Part shown: positions 8,994-17,626 of the stretch, one piece after another | Numbering within the stretch: the stretch's first letter is position 1 | Layout of the letters: the number at the start of each line of letters is the position of its first letter | Assembly: GCA_004294005.1 (NCBI GenBank) | Contig: RDZP01000006.1 | Coordinates: 1-54,459 of the forward strand | Reading direction: 5' to 3' | Source of the DNA: Cytophagia bacterium | GTDB taxonomy: Bacteria > Bacteroidota > Bacteroidia > Cytophagales > Microscillaceae | Length of the DNA: 54,459 nucleotides | Notes under the pieces: model-generated | What the model saw: only the letters and a program-made list of their open reading frames with translations | Databases searched by the model: none | Told to the model about the DNA's origin: nothing | Program-made: the position numbers and the translations under genes

Positions 8994-9707
8994 TTAAAAA
9001 TTATAAAAAATACCTAAATTAAAAGTAAATACAGTAGCATAACTTTTCTTTTCAGGCACTGCAATACCATTTGCTTTGATATTTAAGTCAATATTAAAAC
9101 TATCATTAATAAAATAAGCACAACCTATTACAGGTGCCACTCCAAAATTAGTAGCATTGCCATTGATTTCGATAGCACCTAAAGATGAAAAATTAGGTTG
9201 CCCTGCCAATGCTGCAAATTTTCCTAAATCAAATTTGATATTTTCTGTATCTCTGATATATAAACCAATATCAAAACCAACATAAGGACGTATTTTTTCG
9301 GTCAGAATATTGTATTCGAAACCAAAATTAATCAAGTAAAAATTAACTTTTGGTACTTTTATTCTTTCGTTTGTTGGACTTTGGTCATTAAAAAGGGTAA
9401 TTAAATCTGCCGTATTTTTACTTAATCCGATGGCTTGAGAAAATTTGCCTAAGTCATCGCCTGCACGCCCAAAAGCCAAAAAACTAATATTTTGTGTAAA
9501 TGCCCATCTTTTATTGATTTGATATTTGCTTGTCAGGCTCACACCATAGCCATTTTTATTGATAGTACCAAAATCACCTGCGGGAATGCCATAATTAAAA
9601 CTTGTTCCAATTCTAAATTTTTTAGGTAATGATGTATTTTCTTGTGCTGATAATAAACAAGGAAAAATAAATAAAAAGACGAATAAGAATTGTATATTTT
9701 TTTTCAT
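8994..9707 (-). CDS. Predicted outer-membrane beta-barrel (OmpA-like/PorT-like) protein
   Basis: I place the start at the internal methionine of MKKNIQFLFVF (residue 45 of the longer ORF), because this gives a clean signal peptide ending near LLSAQENTS and avoids overlap with the next gene. The 237-residue product has repeated amphipathic strands (RIGTSFNYGIPAGDFG, RPYVGFDIGLYIRD) and an aromatic last strand (TFNLGIFYNF). It fits the small Bacteroidota outer-membrane beta-barrel group. No substrate or partner is apparent. Confidence 0.7.
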   Translation of the reverse strand: MKKNIQFLFVFLFIFPCLLSAQENTSLPKKFRIGTSFNYGIPAGDFGTINKNGYGVSLTSKYQINKRWAFTQNISFLAFGRAGDDLGKFSQAIGLSKNTADLITLFNDQSPTNERIKVPKVNFYLINFGFEYNILTEKIRPYVGFDIGLYIRDTENIKFDLGKFAALAGQPNFSSLGAIEINGNATNFGVAPVIGCAYFINDSFNIDLNIKANGIAVPEKKSYATVFTFNLGIFYNF

Positions 9708-9762
9708 AAATGTATAAATTAAGAATTTTATTTTTTGTTTTATAAATAATGGAAACACGAAT

Positions 9763-9984
9763 TTATTTTCTTCTTGCAAAATACTCCTCATTATTATTGC
9801 GCACCTTATCAGAGAGAATTGCCAAATAATTATCACCATTTTTTAAAAATTCTGTTGTTTCCATCGCTGAAAGTTGAAAAGAAATATCATAGACAGCAGT
9901 TGTGCCACAGACGACAGAAAAATAATAGCCATTTTCGTTTTCATACAGCACATAGTCCCAACTTTTATTGATTAATTCTTTCAT
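9763..9984 (-). CDS. Small hypothetical protein, 73 residues
   Basis: A 73-residue soluble protein with a normal composition, no signal peptide and no membrane segment. Its central part (FLKNGDNYLAILSDKVRNNNEEY) looks like genuine coding sequence rather than a shadow, and no longer ORF on the other strand competes for the region. It lies upstream of the barrel gene on the same strand and diverges from the Fur gene. I do not recognise a family. Confidence 0.55.
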   Translation of the reverse strand: MKELINKSWDYVLYENENGYYFSVVCGTTAVYDISFQLSAMETTEFLKNGDNYLAILSDKVRNNNEEYFARRK

Positions 9985-10201
9985 AATGTTGATTTTAAGA
10001 CTTTATTTACAAGTTTTATGCAATAATAATTTTTTTTTTCTAATAAACCAAATATTTTTAAACATAATTTGAATGATTTATTATTTGATATTGCTTTAGA
10101 ACTCATTTTTTATTTTTTTGAAAGAAAAATTATGAAAAATATTCAAAAATAAACTTTGTTTATTTTTTTTGTGTTATTAGAGTTAAAAATAAAAAATCAT
10201 A

Positions 10202-10675
10202 ATGAATACACAAATATTAGAGGAAATTACTAAAATATTTATTGCTTATATTGAAAAAAAACAGCTCAGAAAAACGCCTGAAAGATTGGCAATTTTAGAA
10301 GAAATTTATTCAAGAACTGACCATTTTGACGCAGATGAACTTTGGATTAGTATGGATAATAAAAATTATCGTGTAAGTAAAGCAACAGTTTATAATACAT
10401 TGGAATTATTGGTGGAATGTAATTTAGTAGTAAAGCATCAATTTGGAAATGGAAAAAATTTAGCCCAATATGAAAAATCTTATGGCTACAAACAACACGA
10501 CCATTTAATTTGTATGACTTGTCATCAAGTCATTGAGTTTTGTGACCCACGTCTTCAGACCATTCAATCTAAAATCGGAGATATATTAGGTTTTAATATT
10601 TTACATCATTCTTTAATTTTTTATGGAGATTGTACCAAAGAAAATTGTGATAAAATAAAAAAAACAACAACTTAA
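10202..10675 (+). CDS. Fur-family metal- or peroxide-responsive repressor
   Basis: A 157-residue regulator with a winged-helix N-terminus (RKTPERLAILEEIYSRTDHFDADELW, then SKATVYNTLELLVE) and a C-terminal metal-binding/dimerisation domain: HDHLICMTCHQVIEFCD contains HDH (99-101) and C104/C107, and a second cysteine pair (C144/C149) is present for the structural zinc site. Fur, Zur and PerR cannot be told apart safely from this. It is monocistronic and divergent from the small hypothetical gene. The 217-base upstream gap shows no clear operator. Confidence 0.9.
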   Translation: MNTQILEEITKIFIAYIEKKQLRKTPERLAILEEIYSRTDHFDADELWISMDNKNYRVSKATVYNTLELLVECNLVVKHQFGNGKNLAQYEKSYGYKQHDHLICMTCHQVIEFCDPRLQTIQSKIGDILGFNILHHSLIFYGDCTKENCDKIKKTTT

Positions 10676-10819
10676 TTCTTAATTAACTATATTTTTTAAA
10701 CTTAATTAAAAAAAAATATAAAAAAATACAAGAAATTCTTGTTTTTATTACAATTATGTATTTATTTAGTGCCTTCAAATTTTAGGATTAATAAAACAAT
10801 AAAAATAAAAACATAGATA

Positions 10820-12406
10820 ATGGCAACATTGACCGAAAAACCCAGCCTTTCTTTCTGGCAAATATGGAATATGAACTTTGGATTTTTGGGAATACAGTTT
10901 GGATTTGCACTACAAAATGCCAATGCAAGCCGAATTTTTCAAAATTTAGGAGCAGAAATTGACGAAATTGCAATTCTTTGGATTGCGGCACCCACCACAG
11001 GTTTATTAGTACAACCCATTATTGGTTATTTAAGTGATAATACTTGGAGTCCACGTTGGGGGCGTAGGCGACCATTTTTTGCCATTGGTGCATTATTGGC
11101 TTCTTTGGCTTTGTTTGTGATGCCTCATTCGCCTGCGTTGTGGATGGCTGCGGGCATGTTATGGATTTTAGATGCTTCTATTAATATTTCTATGGAGCCT
11201 TTCAGGGCTTTTGTGGGTGATATGTTACCCGAAAAACAAAGAACTTTAGGTTTTGCTACACAAACTTTTTTTATTGGCATAGGTTCTGTTATAGCCTCTG
11301 TTTTACCTTATGTTCTAAGTGAATGGTTTTATGTTTCTAATGATGCGGGAAATGGACAAATTCCTGATTCTGTCATTTTATCTTTTTATTTAGGTGGTTT
11401 TGCGTTTTTTAGTGCGGTAATGTGGACGGTTTTTACTACTAAAGAATATTCTCCCGAACAAATGGCTGCTTTTAATGGTGGTGATGCACACGAAGAAAAA
11501 GCAAGTTTTAGTGAAGTGTTCACTGATTTTTGGAATATGCCTGCTACTATGCGACAACTTACTTTTGTTCAGTTTTTTTCTTGGTTGGCTTTGTTTGCTA
11601 TGTGGATTTATACAACTCCTGCCGTTACAAGCACAATATATGATATGAAATTGGATAAATCTACTATTGAAGTATTAAAAATATCATTAGAAAAAATAAA
11701 AATTAATGATAAAATAGACCAAAAAAATACAGAAGAAGTTATTAAAAAAAACCAAAAAGAATTGAAACAAGTGAAAGAAACCATTAAGAAATATGAACAA
11801 AAAATGGAAGGGAAATCAACAAAAGAAGTAGTTTCTATTAGTTTTGTTACATTTTTTACAAAAAAAGAGATAGCTGAACAAGTCCAATTAAATAGTGAAA
11901 TAAAAAAAGATTTAAAAAGAGTACAAGACCAATTCAATAAAGGCTCTGATTGGGTAGGCATTATGTTTGGTGCTTACAATGGTTTTTCTGCTTTGTTTGC
12001 TTTTATGTTTGCCCCTTTTGTACGAATGACAAGCCGTAAAACTGTTCATACAGTTGCCTTATTATGTGGTGGATTGGGTTTAGGTTCTATCTATTTTGTA
12101 ACTAATCCTGAACTTTTGATACTCTCAATGGTGGGTGTGGGTTTTGCTTGGGCAAGTATTTTAACAATGCCTTATGCAATTTTAACAGGTGCTTTGCCAC
12201 CAAAGAAAATGGGTGTTTATATGGGTATTTTTAATTTCTTTATTGTAATTCCTCAAATTGTTGCAGCAGCATTATTGGGTTGGGTTTTAAAATCATTTTT
12301 TAATGAAGAAGCAGTATTTGCAATGGTTGTGGGTGCTATTTCTATGATTTTAGCAGCATCATTAGTATTTTTCGTGCAAGATAAAACCAACAGCAAAGCA
12401 ATGTAG
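10820..12406 (+). CDS. MFS transporter, SLC45/sucrose-transporter-like, with coiled insert
   Basis: A 528-residue inner-membrane carrier with 12 expected segments. The loop DNTWSPRWGRRRPFFAIGAL (~73-92) is the hallmark of the SLC45/plant sucrose carrier and GPH-like group, and SINISMEPFRAFVGDMLP fits helix 4-5 of that group. The substrate is probably a disaccharide or other sugar. The central cytoplasmic loop (~275-375) is enlarged by roughly 100 residues of Lys/Glu-rich, coiled-coil-like sequence (KNQKELKQVKETIKKYEQ), which is unusual. It has its own terminator and no sugar-metabolism neighbours. Confidence 0.85.
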   Translation: MATLTEKPSLSFWQIWNMNFGFLGIQFGFALQNANASRIFQNLGAEIDEIAILWIAAPTTGLLVQPIIGYLSDNTWSPRWGRRRPFFAIGALLASLALFVMPHSPALWMAAGMLWILDASINISMEPFRAFVGDMLPEKQRTLGFATQTFFIGIGSVIASVLPYVLSEWFYVSNDAGNGQIPDSVILSFYLGGFAFFSAVMWTVFTTKEYSPEQMAAFNGGDAHEEKASFSEVFTDFWNMPATMRQLTFVQFFSWLALFAMWIYTTPAVTSTIYDMKLDKSTIEVLKISLEKIKINDKIDQKNTEEVIKKNQKELKQVKETIKKYEQKMEGKSTKEVVSISFVTFFTKKEIAEQVQLNSEIKKDLKRVQDQFNKGSDWVGIMFGAYNGFSALFAFMFAPFVRMTSRKTVHTVALLCGGLGLGSIYFVTNPELLILSMVGVGFAWASILTMPYAILTGALPPKKMGVYMGIFNFFIVIPQIVAAALLGWVLKSFFNEEAVFAMVVGAISMILAASLVFFVQDKTNSKAM

Positions 12407-12424
12407 TTTACAAAGATATATTTG

Positions 12425-12456
12425 CACCATATGTTTGAGAACATATGGTGTTTTTT
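12425..12456 (+). terminator. Intrinsic terminator after the MFS gene
   Basis: CACCATATGTT-TGAG-AACATATGGTG is a perfect 11-bp stem followed by TTTTTT, 18 bases after the stop codon. Confidence 0.9.
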
Positions 12457-12568
12457 ATTTTCATCAATGAAATAGACTATTATGGTATTTTATTGCTCAT
12501 TTTATTAATAATTAAAAAAAAATTATAAGTTTTTTAAAAAAAAATTATGAAAAATATTTTTTTTTATC

Positions 12569-12576
12569 TAACTTTG
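12569..12576 (+). promoter_or_regulatory. -7 box (TAACTTTG) for dnaN
   Basis: TAACTTTG is an exact TAnnTTTG element 49 bases before the dnaN start. Confidence 0.5.
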
Positions 12577-12625
12577 TAAACTTATATGTTACAAAAGTAT
12601 TTAATTATTTAATTTTCAATATATT

Positions 12626-13816
12626 ATGAAATTTATTATATCTTCGGGGGTATTACAAAAAAGTTTATCTTCAATTAGTGGCGTTTTAATTAGTAATCCT
12701 GTTGTACCTATTTTAGAAAATTTTTTATTAGAATTAGACAAAGGAAAACTAACAGCAAGTGCATCAGATTTACAAATTTCAATGACTACATCTATCAATG
12801 TAGATACAGATGAACCAGGTAAAATTGCTATTCCTGCAAAAATTTTATTAGACACACTCAAAAATCTACCTGAACAACCTATTTCTTTTAGTGTCAATAC
12901 AGAAGATTCAATGACTGAAATTACTTCTTATAAAGGCACTTACAAATTGGGTGGTGAATTGGCTTCTGATTTTCCTCGCATTCCAGAAGCGTCAGGTGAT
13001 AATAAAATCACAGTTTCTTCTGACCTGCTCTTAGATGCTATTAGCAACACATTGTTTGCAGTAGGTAAAGATGAAATGCGTTTGGCGATGACAGGCGTTT
13101 ATCTCAAATTAGAAAAAGATAAACTTACATTTGTTGCTACTGATGCTAATCGTTTGGTAAAATATGTACGCAATGACATCAATAATGATGTCGAAGCAAC
13201 AATGATTATTCCTAAAAAAGCGATGCAACTACTGAAAGCAAGTTTGCCTTCAAATTCCACAGAAGTAGAAATTCAATTTAGTGACTCAAATGCATTTTTC
13301 TCATTCAATCATACTACAATGGCTTGTCGTTTGATTGATGAAAAATACCCTGATTATGATGCTGCTATTCCTTTGAATAATGATAAACGTCTTGCTGTAA
13401 GTCGTCCTGAGTTATTAAGCTCATTAAAACGTTTGATTATTTACGCCAATAAAAGCAATTATCAAATTCGTTATACAATGAAACAAGATGTCTTGACAAT
13501 TTCAGCGGAAGACACTGATTTTGCTAATGAAGCACAAGAATCAATCATTGCAGAATATGAAGGCAGAGATATGGAAGTTGGTTTTAATGCTACTTATATG
13601 ATTGATGCCCTTACAAATATGGTAGGTGATGAAATAGAACTCAATTTTTCAAGCCCAAATCGTGCTTGTATTTTAGTACCAAGAGAAAAAACTCCTGAAG
13701 AAAATATTTTGATGTTAGTAATGCCTGTTATGATTAATAGTGCTATCAACGATGAATATGATGCTGCTGACCAAGATGAAGAATTAGAAGAAGAAGAGGC
13801 AGAAGACGAAGAATAA
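12626..13816 (+). CDS. dnaN: DNA polymerase III beta subunit (sliding clamp)
   Basis: The clamp encircles DNA and tethers the replicative polymerase. Three repeated clamp folds are visible: KFIISSGVLQKSLSSISGVL at the start, SDLLLDAISNTLFAVGKDE in the second, and RPELLSSLKRLIIYANKS in the third. The end LVMPVMIN (~368) is where ordinary clamps stop. Here 20 or so extra acidic residues follow (DQDEELEEEEAEDEE), giving 396 instead of about 370. dnaN stands alone, without dnaA or recF beside it, and has its own promoter and terminator. Confidence 0.97.
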   Translation: MKFIISSGVLQKSLSSISGVLISNPVVPILENFLLELDKGKLTASASDLQISMTTSINVDTDEPGKIAIPAKILLDTLKNLPEQPISFSVNTEDSMTEITSYKGTYKLGGELASDFPRIPEASGDNKITVSSDLLLDAISNTLFAVGKDEMRLAMTGVYLKLEKDKLTFVATDANRLVKYVRNDINNDVEATMIIPKKAMQLLKASLPSNSTEVEIQFSDSNAFFSFNHTTMACRLIDEKYPDYDAAIPLNNDKRLAVSRPELLSSLKRLIIYANKSNYQIRYTMKQDVLTISAEDTDFANEAQESIIAEYEGRDMEVGFNATYMIDALTNMVGDEIELNFSSPNRACILVPREKTPEENILMLVMPVMINSAINDEYDAADQDEELEEEEAEDEE

Positions 13817-13840
13817 AATTTAATTTATTCAAATAATAAA

Positions 13841-13876
13841 AACATTCCAAATCCTAAAAATTTGGAATGTTTTTTT
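13841..13876 (+). terminator. Intrinsic terminator after dnaN
   Basis: AACATTCCAAAT-CCTAAAA-ATTTGGAATGTT is a perfect 12-bp stem followed by a T run, 24 bases after the dnaN stop. Confidence 0.9.
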
Positions 13877-13920
13877 AAAATAATATTTTTATAAATACAA
13901 AAAACGTTTTTTAGATACAA

Positions 13921-15228
13921 ATGGGTAATTTTATAATGATAACTCAACTTATTTTGGGTTTATCTTTGATAGTTGGTTTACATGAATTAGGTCATTTATT
14001 GGCTGCTAAATGGTTTGGAATAAGAGTAGAAAAATTTTCTATCGGCTTTCCTCCAAAAATTTTTGGTGTAAAATGGGGTGATACTGAATATTCTTTTGGA
14101 TTAATTCCCTTAGGCGGATTTGTGAAAATTGCAGGAATGATGGACGAATCTTTCGACAAAGAACAACTCGAACAAGCACCAAAATCTGATGAATTTCGTT
14201 CAAAGCCTGCTTGGCAACGTCTTATTGTAATGATTGGAGGAGTTACAATCAATGTAATTACAGGAATTATGATGTTTATCGGTTTGTCTTATTTTGTAGG
14301 TGAAAGTTATTTGCCTAACAAACAAGTTAAAAATGGTATTGTTGCTCACGAATCTGCTCAAAGTATAGGTTTAGAAACAGGAGATAAAATTATTAAAATT
14401 AATGGTAAAACTTTTGAAAAATTTGATGATGTTTTAAGTCCTGAAGTTTTATTGGCTTCAAAAGGATATTATACTATAGATAGAAATGGAAAAGAAATGG
14501 AAATTACTATTCCAACCAATTTGATAGAAAAATTATCATCTAAAAATCCACAACCTTTTATTGAACCTCAAATGACTTTTAGCATAGATGTAGTCGCTCC
14601 AAAAAGCGGTGCAGAAAAAGCAGGTTTGCAACAAAATGATGAAATTATAGAAGCTAACGGAAAAAAAATTGAGTATTTTCATCAGTTTCAAAAATTAAAA
14701 GAAAATTTGAAAGAAAAAGAAATTAATATCAAAATAAAAAGAAAAGGAAAAGAAATTGATTTAAAAGTAATGACAGATAAAGATGGTAATTTAGGATTTA
14801 GACCAAAATTTAACATCAAATATGAACAAAATTATTTTACTTTTACCCAATCAATCGGTAGAGGAACAGAACAGGCTTTTGGCTCTGTTTGGTATAATAT
14901 TCAAGGAATGGGAAAATTATTCAGAGGTGAAGTATCAACTCGCTCCGTAAGTGGTCCTATTGGTATTGCACAAGTTTTTGGTACAAAATGGGATTGGGTG
15001 CGTTTTTGGCGTATTTTAGGTATTTTATCGATGTGGCTTGCTTTTATGAATATGTTGCCTATCCCTATTTTGGACGGCGGACACGTAGTTTTTTTAGGTT
15101 ATGAGATTATCTCAGGACGCAAACCTTCAGACAAATTTATGGAAATTGCACTCACAATTGGTTTTGTATTGATTATGGGTTTGATGGTTTTTGTGATTGC
15201 AAATGATTTATTTAATATATTTTTTTAA
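13921..15228 (+). CDS. rseP: RIP metalloprotease RseP (site-2 protease)
   Basis: Intramembrane zinc protease that cuts membrane-anchored regulators such as anti-sigma factors and clears signal-peptide remnants. The zinc motif HELGH (residues ~21-25, in LHELGHLLAAKWFGI) lies in the first membrane segment and the third zinc ligand is in NMLPIPILDGGH near the C-terminus. Two PDZ-like regions lie between (~125-195 and ~215-285, the second around GAEKAGLQQNDEIIEANG). At 435 residues the length is normal. The downstream DUF4199 gene begins after 3 bases, so the two are probably co-translated. Confidence 0.95.
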   Translation: MGNFIMITQLILGLSLIVGLHELGHLLAAKWFGIRVEKFSIGFPPKIFGVKWGDTEYSFGLIPLGGFVKIAGMMDESFDKEQLEQAPKSDEFRSKPAWQRLIVMIGGVTINVITGIMMFIGLSYFVGESYLPNKQVKNGIVAHESAQSIGLETGDKIIKINGKTFEKFDDVLSPEVLLASKGYYTIDRNGKEMEITIPTNLIEKLSSKNPQPFIEPQMTFSIDVVAPKSGAEKAGLQQNDEIIEANGKKIEYFHQFQKLKENLKEKEINIKIKRKGKEIDLKVMTDKDGNLGFRPKFNIKYEQNYFTFTQSIGRGTEQAFGSVWYNIQGMGKLFRGEVSTRSVSGPIGIAQVFGTKWDWVRFWRILGILSMWLAFMNMLPIPILDGGHVVFLGYEIISGRKPSDKFMEIALTIGFVLIMGLMVFVIANDLFNIFF

Positions 15229-15231
15229 ATT

Positions 15232-15759
15232 ATGACTATAAAAAATGAGTTCCCGTTTTGGAATTTTGTATTCAAACAGGGTGTTATTTATGGCTTAGTA
15301 ATGCTTATTATTTCTACCTCTTTTGATTTGTTAGGTATTGCACAAACAAATTGGAGTTGGTTGCCTTTGATTCCTGCCATAGTTATCTTATTTTATACAA
15401 TACAAGAGCGAAAAAAAACGCAAAATAATTTTATTACATTTTCAGAAGGAATGTCTGTAGGTATCGTAAGTGGTATTATTGGTGGTTTTATTTCTACTCT
15501 TTTTTCTATTTTGTATTTTAATTTGATTTTACCTGAACGCAAACAAGCACTTTTGAATGCATCACGAAGACAAATTGAAGAACGATATCCTGATATGTCA
15601 GAAGAGCAAATCAATCAAGCACTTTCTTATTCTGAATATGCTTTTCAACCTCATATATTTTTGGCTGTTGGAATGGTTGTTAATATTATTTTTGTTAGTC
15701 TTGTTGTATTGATTTTGGCAGCAATCCTTAAAAAAGAAAAAAATAATCCTTTTGAATAA
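15232..15759 (+). CDS. DUF4199-type membrane protein
   Basis: A 175-residue protein with four membrane segments and the FWNFVFKQGVIYGLVMLI start and NNFITFSEGMSVGIVSGIIGG middle of the Bacteroidota DUF4199 family, whose function is unknown. The conserved amphipathic part (NASRRQIEERYPDMSEEQINQ) precedes the last helix. The gene is 3 bases after rseP, suggesting a membrane-quality role by association only. Confidence 0.8.
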   Translation: MTIKNEFPFWNFVFKQGVIYGLVMLIISTSFDLLGIAQTNWSWLPLIPAIVILFYTIQERKKTQNNFITFSEGMSVGIVSGIIGGFISTLFSILYFNLILPERKQALLNASRRQIEERYPDMSEEQINQALSYSEYAFQPHIFLAVGMVVNIIFVSLVVLILAAILKKEKNNPFE

Positions 15760-15802
15760 TTTTGAAATTATCAAAAAAATAAATTTATAATCGAAACGAA
15801 AG

Positions 15803-15924
15803 AAAATTTGGGTAATTACGGGTTATCATGCAAAGCACAAAACCAAAAAACTATGAAATTTGTCGTTTCTTCTCTTACTTTGCCTCTGTGCTTGCACGAT
15901 AGCCCGCAATCTCCCAAAATTTGT
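15803..15924. repeat. Imperfect long inverted repeat between DUF4199 and sbcD genes
   Basis: The left arm (15803-15840, AATTTGGGTAATTACGGGTT...) is a diverged copy of the reverse complement of the right arm (15886-15924, ...GCAATCTCCCAAAATTTG); both contain a GCAAGCACA-like core. It could fold into a long imperfect hairpin and looks like a decayed dispersed palindromic element. It has higher GC than its flanks. Confidence 0.6.
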
Positions 15925-15949
15925 ACTTCATTATTAGCATATTAAAACT

Positions 15950-17182
15950 ATGAAAATTTTACACACAGCAGATTGGCATTTAGGAAAAAAATTAGGTAAT
16001 TTTTCTCGATTAGAAGAACAAAAAGAAGTTTTACAAGAGATTTGTGAAATTGCAGAACAAGAAAAAGTTGATGCAGTTTTGGTGATTGGTGATTTATATG
16101 ATACATTCAATCCACCTACCGAAGCCGTACAATTATTATATAAAACGCTAAAACAACTTACCAGAAATTTGACTTGTCCTGTGATAGCCATTGCGGGTAA
16201 TCACGATTCGCCTGACCGTATCGATGCGCCTGAACCTTTGGCTTTGGAATGTGGAATTTTTATGTTTGGCTATCCTATGTCCACTACCGAAAAAATAGAT
16301 TTAGGTACAAGTAATGTGCAGATTTTGACAACAGATAAAGGTTTTTTGGAGTTAAAACTCAATGATACTATTCCTCCTTTGCGTATTATTCACACGCCTT
16401 ATGCCAATGAATTGCGGTTGAAACAATATTTGGGTGTGGAAAATAGAGAAGATAATTTGAGGGAAATTTTATCAGCACATTGGAAAGAATTGGCTGAAAA
16501 ATATTGTGATAACAAAGGGGTAAATGTTTTATTGACGCATCTTTTTGTCATCAACAAAGGTGAACCTGAAAAAGATGAAAATTTATGGGAAGAAAAATCA
16601 ATTCTTCATATAGGCGGTGCGCAAGCAATTTATACAGAGCAAATTCCTCATCAAATTGATTATGTTGGTCTGGGGCATTTGCATCGTTGTCATTCTGTTG
16701 CTGATTCACCTTGCCCGATTGTTTATTCTGGAAGTCCTTTGATGTATAGTTTTGGGGATAAAGCTGAAGACAAATATGTTATTATTATCGAAACAACAGA
16801 AATTGAAGGAAAAACAACCTTGACATATACTAAAAAACCTTTGACAAAAGGAAAAAAATTGTTGCGAAAAAGTATCGAAGGCATAGAAAAATCGTTGGAA
16901 TGGTTGAAGGAAAATGAAAATGCGATTGTTGAACTCACTATTACTACCCCTGATTTTTTGACTGCTCAAGAAAAACAGATGCTTATTAATGCACATAAAA
17001 ATTTGCATACACTTTCTTCTTATATTACTTCAAAGGAAGAACAAGGTGTAAAATTAGAAGAAGGAAAAATGAACAAAGACATTGAAGATTTGTTCAAAGA
17101 ATATTATAAAGTCAAAAAACAATCAACTCCTTCAGATTCTCTGATGGATTTGTTTAGAGAATTGTTAGGAAAAGCAGATTAA
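15950..17182 (+). CDS. sbcD: Exonuclease SbcCD, subunit D (Mre11-like)
   Basis: Nuclease subunit of the SbcCD complex that opens hairpins and cuts DNA ends. All phosphoesterase motifs are present in order: TADWHLGK (D8, H10), VIGDLYDTFNPP, IAGNHDSPDR, LLTHLFV and GLGHLHR, followed by the capping domain. At 410 residues the length is typical. The SbcC ATPase gene, normally the immediate neighbour, is absent from the window. A palindromic element stands just upstream, which is of interest because SbcCD attacks cruciforms, but a link is speculation. Confidence 0.95.
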   Translation: MKILHTADWHLGKKLGNFSRLEEQKEVLQEICEIAEQEKVDAVLVIGDLYDTFNPPTEAVQLLYKTLKQLTRNLTCPVIAIAGNHDSPDRIDAPEPLALECGIFMFGYPMSTTEKIDLGTSNVQILTTDKGFLELKLNDTIPPLRIIHTPYANELRLKQYLGVENREDNLREILSAHWKELAEKYCDNKGVNVLLTHLFVINKGEPEKDENLWEEKSILHIGGAQAIYTEQIPHQIDYVGLGHLHRCHSVADSPCPIVYSGSPLMYSFGDKAEDKYVIIIETTEIEGKTTLTYTKKPLTKGKKLLRKSIEGIEKSLEWLKENENAIVELTITTPDFLTAQEKQMLINAHKNLHTLSSYITSKEEQGVKLEEGKMNKDIEDLFKEYYKVKKQSTPSDSLMDLFRELLGKAD

Positions 17183-17251
17183 AAACAAGAAAAAAATATT
17201 TTTTTTACCAAAAAAACGTTATTTTAATAAAAAAACTCAATTACTTAGGTT

Positions 17252-17623
17252 ATGAAAGAACTCACAAAAGCTGAAGAGCAAATTATGCTTATTCTTTGGC
17301 AAAAAGGCAGAGCATTTGTAAAAGATATTATTGCTGAAATGCCCGAACCAAAACCTGCTTATAATACAACTTCTACTTTGATTCGAATTTTGGAAGAAAA
17401 AGGATTTATTGGACACGAAGCAATAGATAAAAAAACTTATTCTTATTTTCCATTAATAGAACAAGAACAATATCAAAATTTTTTCCTCAAAAATTTTATG
17501 GGAAAATACTTTAGTGGCTCTTTTTCTAAATTGGCTTCTTTTTTTGTGAAAGAAAATAAAATGGAAGACAAAGAATTGGAAGATATGAAAAAATTTGTAG
17601 AAGAAGAACTAAAAGATAAATAA
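17252..17623 (+). CDS. BlaI/MecI/CopY-family repressor
   Basis: A 123-residue winged-helix repressor: LTKAEEQIMLILWQKGRAFVKDIIAEMP, then YNTTSTLIRILEEKGFIGHEA (recognition helix), and a C-terminal dimerisation helix region. Relatives are normally released by a BlaR1-type M56 sensor protease encoded next door; here there is none. Instead the next gene, 3 bases on, is a SerC-like aminotransferase, then an amine oxidase, so the repressor may control an amino-acid or amine pathway. Confidence 0.9.
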   Translation: MKELTKAEEQIMLILWQKGRAFVKDIIAEMPEPKPAYNTTSTLIRILEEKGFIGHEAIDKKTYSYFPLIEQEQYQNFFLKNFMGKYFSGSFSKLASFFVKENKMEDKELEDMKKFVEEELKDK

Positions 17624-17626
17624 AAA

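Noticed and set aside
9985-10201. Fur box upstream of the Fur-family gene
   Set aside because: The gap is so A/T-rich that many loose matches occur; none is a convincing 19-bp palindrome.
11608-11961. 117-residue minus-strand ORF
   Set aside because: Antisense to the MFS coiled insert; low complexity, and the plus-strand frame is clearly the gene.
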